This document shows, piece by piece, positions 24,528 through 27,624 of a stretch of DNA of 27,624 bases. Origin of the DNA: Microcaldota archaeon (GTDB taxonomy: Archaea > Micrarchaeota > Micrarchaeia > Anstonellales > Anstonellaceae); assembly GCA_026413805.1 (NCBI GenBank), contig JAOAKE010000009.1, forward strand, positions 1 through 27,624. Direction: 5' to 3'. The position numbers and the translations under genes are program-made. The stretch's first letter is position 1; each line of letters opens with the position of its first letter. The notes below the pieces were generated by a model. The model saw nothing but the letters and a program-made list of their open reading frames with translations, did not search any database and was not told the origin of the DNA.

Positions 24528-24956
24528 TCATTGCACCTTTATTTGCACGCTTGAAGAAGAGCCAAGGGGCAGGGCACTAACCTCAAAATAATATGTCCCA
24601 CTTTTCTTTATTCTCTCAAAGCCGCTTGAAGTTAGGTTAAAGGCAGAGCTTTTTACGACCTGTGTAATCCCGTTGCTTGTCTCCAGCTCAAATACTATGT
24701 CGTGCCCATTTACATAGGCTCGTTTTATGTTGGAAGGGACCTCAATTTCTTCAATTATCTTTGCAGACCCTCCCAAATAGCCAACTGAATCTGCTGCACT
24801 TGCCATTCTTTGCGCAGCGAATTCTGCCTTTTGTATCGCCATGTTCTCGTTTGCCATTTCTGCCTTATTTCTTGAATAGATAAGGAGCGGGAACATCAAG
24901 AGCAGGACTAGCCCAATCAGCACCAAAAGCTCTGTTGAAACCTGGCCCTTTTGCAT
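24528..24956 (-). CDS. Pilin-like protein with class III signal peptide
   Basis: A 142-residue protein starting MQKGQVSTELLVLIGLVLLL. The KGQxSxE pattern before a hydrophobic helix is the archaeal class III signal (PF04021-type), cut by an EppA/PibD-like prepilin peptidase just before the Q. Processed family members form type IV pilus-like fibres, or act as minor pilins. The remainder is beta-rich (AKIIEEIEVPSNIKRAYVNG, GTYYFEVSALPLGSSSSVQI), without archaellin features. The ATG at 24956 is preferred because a GGGGTTGAT purine run precedes it and it follows the PrsW-like stop by one base; an upstream in-frame ATG at 24989 would add a charged leader that spoils the signal. Confidence 0.8.
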   Translation of the reverse strand: MQKGQVSTELLVLIGLVLLLMFPLLIYSRNKAEMANENMAIQKAEFAAQRMASAADSVGYLGGSAKIIEEIEVPSNIKRAYVNGHDIVFELETSNGITQVVKSSAFNLTSSGFERIKKSGTYYFEVSALPLGSSSSVQIKVQ

Positions 24957-24957
24957 A

Positions 24958-26409
24958 TCAACCCCCCGCCACCTTCCTTTTCTTTTCATCTATAAGCGCA
25001 AGGACAAGCACAAGGAAAAACATTGCTGCCATTAGGATGACCAGCATTGGGTTAAAGACAAAAAATATTGCCTGCCTGCCATCAACAATCAGCCCGTCAA
25101 TCACTGCGCTTAGGTTGAATATCCCGTGAAGGAAAATTGCAATCAAAATGCCTGGCAAAAATGAAAGGGCTGCAAACTGCCTAAGGCTTGGAATGCTTTT
25201 GATGTATCCTATGAGGGCGGCAGCAGAAGCAGTAAAGCAGCCATGCGCCAATGTGTTGAAGAAAGAGCGGTAAAGTATTAGCACCAGCCATCTTTCAAGC
25301 CCGCCTATCTCAAAGGGGTTTGCCTTTGAGGAGAAGTAAAACCAATTCTCAACAAGTGCAAAGCCAACCCCGCAGCTGAATCCAAGCAAAAGGCCTGTCA
25401 GCGTGTCATTATACTGCCGGTTGCCTGACATTGCAAGCACGCCTATCCCCTTTATGATTTCTTCTACGATTGGTGAAACAAAAAGGGTGGCAACAAGCAT
25501 CGTGGAAAAAAGCCCCAGCCGTTGAAGTTCTCCAGTGGCGCTTGAGCTAACTAGAAGGGAGAGAAATGCAGCAAACATGCCCCAGACAAACATGCCCACA
25601 AAGAAAGAGATGGGTTTTCCCTCCTCTTTTTTCTCCAAATACCAGCAAGCAGCAAAATAAAGAAGTGGAATTGCCAATGAGCCTAGCAATGCAACAGCTA
25701 AAACCTTGATGGCATTCTCGGATGAGTGTGTTTCCAAAAGATTGTTAAAGAGCACTGCCACCAAGAGCAGAACGCAAAACAGCTCGGCTGCGACTACAAA
25801 GGGATTCATGAGCAGCTTGCTTCCAAGCTCTCCCTTCTGCCGCTCCAGGGGAGAGACCATTTCCTTGAGGTTTTTCTCAGCATCGCTTTTCTTTGAGAAG
25901 TAGCCGCTATAGGCAAGAAAGATGACCAGAACAGCAGAAACGAGGGCAGCTAAAGGGACAAAAAATAGCAGGAGGGCAGACAGGCCTTCTTCTATGCTTT
26001 TTTCATAGCCTGACCAGTCCTCTTCAACATAAAACAAGCTGCCATAAATCTTTTCTTCAGGACCTCGCCCAGCAATTGCATACCTTGTCTTTTTGCTTAT
26101 TACTTTTTGGTATTCTACTTCGATTTCAAGCTCAATCGTGCTTTCTTTATTTGGAGGGAGCGCTCCAAGAAGCTTTACCACCTTCCAGCCGTCTTCCTCT
26201 TGGCGAAGTAGGTAAAGGGGCAAAGATGAGTTAAATGGGTTGGTGGCTGTTATTTTAACCAGTATAAGCTGCGGGCTTGTTGTGAGGTTTGTGTTTTCAA
26301 AAGAATATTTGGCTTCAAGCCCGTAATCAAAATCGGCAAGCTCCTCTCCGACCGAATCCGGATAGGCAATGGAGGCAAAAAGAATGAGGAACAATGCAAG
26401 AGGCTGCAT
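24958..26409 (-). CDS. PrsW-family membrane protease with extracytoplasmic N-terminal domain
   Basis: A 483-residue membrane protein. Residues 1-17 are a signal/anchor (QPLALFLILFASIAYP), followed by a beta-rich outer domain to about 140, a membrane helix, and from about 200 a multi-helix PrsW-type core. The family motifs of this intramembrane glutamate protease group are present: VEEIIKG (E316-E317), GFALVENWFYF (E354-N355), LAHGCFT (H389) and FLHGIFN (H428, N432). Bacterial PrsW cuts an anti-sigma factor; archaeal substrates are unknown. The ATG at 26409 is chosen; a TTG at 26418 adds three residues. It sits between the TPR-AAA ATPase (21-bp gap) and the pilin-like gene (1-bp gap), so that protein is an obvious candidate partner (inference). 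Confidence 0.85.
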   Translation of the reverse strand: MQPLALFLILFASIAYPDSVGEELADFDYGLEAKYSFENTNLTTSPQLILVKITATNPFNSSLPLYLLRQEEDGWKVVKLLGALPPNKESTIELEIEVEYQKVISKKTRYAIAGRGPEEKIYGSLFYVEEDWSGYEKSIEEGLSALLLFFVPLAALVSAVLVIFLAYSGYFSKKSDAEKNLKEMVSPLERQKGELGSKLLMNPFVVAAELFCVLLLVAVLFNNLLETHSSENAIKVLAVALLGSLAIPLLYFAACWYLEKKEEGKPISFFVGMFVWGMFAAFLSLLVSSSATGELQRLGLFSTMLVATLFVSPIVEEIIKGIGVLAMSGNRQYNDTLTGLLLGFSCGVGFALVENWFYFSSKANPFEIGGLERWLVLILYRSFFNTLAHGCFTASAAALIGYIKSIPSLRQFAALSFLPGILIAIFLHGIFNLSAVIDGLIVDGRQAIFFVFNPMLVILMAAMFFLVLVLALIDEKKRKVAGG

Positions 26410-26430
26410 CTTTACCAATATTACACCTTT

Positions 26431-27624
26431 TTAGAATGGGATTGGAACATAAAGGCCGATATGCCGTATTATCCAGACAAGGGCCTTGTGCCAAATCTCA
26501 TTCCTTCGCTTTATAGTGTCTAACAGGTCTTTGAATGCCTCCTTTTCAGCTGCAGCCAGCTTGGACTCGGTAATCTTTATGTGCTCTTTCCCATCTACCA
26601 CCGTCTTTTCTTCCTGCTGGCCGATTTGCTTCTTTGCCTGCTCATACCACGGAGGCAGGGTTGACTTTCTTTTCTTGATAGCTGCTATGAAATCGCTGGT
26701 AGTCACCACGCGCTGCTTTCCAGTCTTAAATGCCTCCCTCCACGGGATTGCTGCTGCCTCTTCCACCACTGCCTTTAAGTCAGCTGAGGAATAGCCCCAG
26801 GTGGCAAGTGCAATTCTCCAAAAGGATATTCTTCCTGCGGCAGGCACCTTTCTTGTGTGCATCTTGAGTATATCTATCCGCGACTTGAAGTCAGGCTCTG
26901 GGATAAAAATTGTTTTTCCAAAGCGCCCTGACCTGCGAAGGGCGGGATCAACGTCCCATGGGGCGTTTGTCGCGCCAACCACCAGCACATTTTCGTTGTT
27001 TGACTCAATTCCATCCATCTCAAAGAGCATCTGGTTGACTGCGATTTTCATGTATTGGGTTGACTGCTGCATGTCTTCTCGCCTTCCGCCCAGGGCTTCA
27101 ACCTCGTCAAAGAAGACTATGCAGGGCGCATTTTTTCTTGCTGTTTCAAATATGTTGTGGAGGTTTTTTTCGGTGTTGCCTACATACATGTCCAGCACAT
27201 CCGATATTTTGGCATTTATAAACGAGGAGTTGCATTCCCCTGCTGCTGCTTTCATGATGAATGTCTTGCCGCAGCCAGGGGGGCCATAAAGCATTATGCC
27301 TCCTCCTGCCAGCTTCCCATAGGTCCTTGCCAGGTCAGGCTTTAGCAGAGGATAAACGATTGCTTCGTTTATCTCTTCTTTTACCTTGTTCATGCCGGCC
27401 ACGTCTTTGAATTTCATGTTGGGCTTTGAAAGAAGCTTGGCGGCGTTTATCCCTTGGTTTTGTGCTGCCTCGCCTATTGCTGCTGTGCCGCCCCCGCCCC
27501 CTCCTGCCAGCTTGCCCTTTGCAATCTCCCGGTGGTTAATCGCTTCGGTAAAATCAGGGTTTAGCTCAATTGCCTTGTCGTAGTCTGCAATTGCCTTTTC
27601 AAGCTGGTTGAGGTAGTCATAGGC
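26431..27624 (-). CDS. TPR-AAA ATPase (partial, N-terminus off the right edge)
   Basis: The frame stays open to the window edge upstream of an internal ATG at 27417, so the N-terminus is missing; 397 residues are visible. Residues 1-39 are a TPR unit (ADYDKAIELNPDFTEAINHR), followed by a Gly-rich linker (AGGGGGG) and a helix, then an AAA domain from about 70. Walker A is GPPGCGKT (114-121), Walker B IVFFDEVEAL (D173, E174), sensor 1 N220 (ATNAPWD), and arginine-finger region LRRSGRFG (R231, R234). The C-terminus ends in a hydrophobic IWHKALVWIIRHIGLYVPIP. TPR plus single AAA recalls the Vps4 layout (helical MIT plus AAA), but a CDC48/FtsH-like remodelling role is equally possible. First of three tightly packed minus-strand genes. 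Confidence 0.9.
   Translation of the reverse strand, partial: AYDYLNQLEKAIADYDKAIELNPDFTEAINHREIAKGKLAGGGGGGTAAIGEAAQNQGINAAKLLSKPNMKFKDVAGMNKVKEEINEAIVYPLLKPDLARTYGKLAGGGIMLYGPPGCGKTFIMKAAAGECNSSFINAKISDVLDMYVGNTEKNLHNIFETARKNAPCIVFFDEVEALGGRREDMQQSTQYMKIAVNQMLFEMDGIESNNENVLVVGATNAPWDVDPALRRSGRFGKTIFIPEPDFKSRIDILKMHTRKVPAAGRISFWRIALATWGYSSADLKAVVEEAAAIPWREAFKTGKQRVVTTSDFIAAIKKRKSTLPPWYEQAKKQIGQQEEKTVVDGKEHIKITESKLAAAEKEAFKDLLDTIKRRNEIWHKALVWIIRHIGLYVPIPF

Noticed and set aside
24957..24989. Longer start for the pilin-like gene
   Set aside because: It would put a basic, charged leader before the KGQVSTE signal and overlap the PrsW-like coding end; the ATG at 24956 fits the class III signal layout.
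1..27624. CRISPR arrays, insertion sequences, riboswitches
   Set aside because: No regularly spaced short repeats, transposase-like frames or recognisable riboswitch folds (including upstream of thiL) were found by eye.

Overview
The window looks like a compact archaeal chromosome segment, most likely from a DPANN-type lineage (Micrarchaeota/Diapherotrites-like; this placement is inference). The evidence is TATA boxes lying 20-31 bp before start codons without Shine-Dalgarno sites (leaderless genes), a class III (archaellin/pilin-type) signal peptide, a PrsW-family membrane protease of archaeal layout, a TPR-AAA ATPase, a TTG-started giant secreted beta-rich protein, and very short intergenic gaps. 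No mobile-element genes, rRNA or CRISPR array were seen. The only RNA gene is a tRNA-Cys(GCA).

Layout. 1-4509 (minus): a secreted protein of at least 1503 residues (LamG, beta-helix, six Ig-like repeats) that runs off the left edge. 4610-6855: a small membrane protein, a phosphoglycosyl-transferase-like enzyme, thiamine-phosphate kinase and a 54-residue ORF. 7027-9284: argininosuccinate lyase, then a divergent pair of small/TPR proteins sharing one TATA box. 9301-11017: an OPT-family transporter divergent from tRNA-Cys. 11158-13800: a secreted protein with five CARDB domains, flanked by a perfect 29-bp direct repeat whose right copy lies in the 3' end of the neighbouring transketolase gene. 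13805-17498 (minus): class I aminotransferase, gamma-carbonic-anhydrase-like protein and full-length transketolase in one run. 17627-20441: a metallo-beta-lactamase protein, an MltB-type lytic transglycosylase without signal peptide, and a membrane-anchored coiled-coil/transglutaminase-like protein. 20504-24522 (plus): a tight operon of a four-CBS protein with an HPF-like tail, then pyrD, pyrK and pyrC. 24528-27624 (minus): TPR-AAA ATPase (runs off the right edge), PrsW-like protease and a pilin-like protein, nearly overlapping.

How it fits together. Metabolic genes cover de novo pyrimidine synthesis, the last step of arginine synthesis, thiamine diphosphate formation (thiL makes the cofactor used by transketolase) and pentose-phosphate interconversion. 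The rest is mainly cell-surface biology: two large secreted proteins, a pilin-like protein with a membrane protease and an AAA ATPase, and a peptidoglycan-hydrolase-like enzyme that is unexpected in an archaeon. The strongest leads are the 29-bp repeat around the CARDB gene, the MltB-like enzyme, and the CBS-HPF protein heading the pyr operon.
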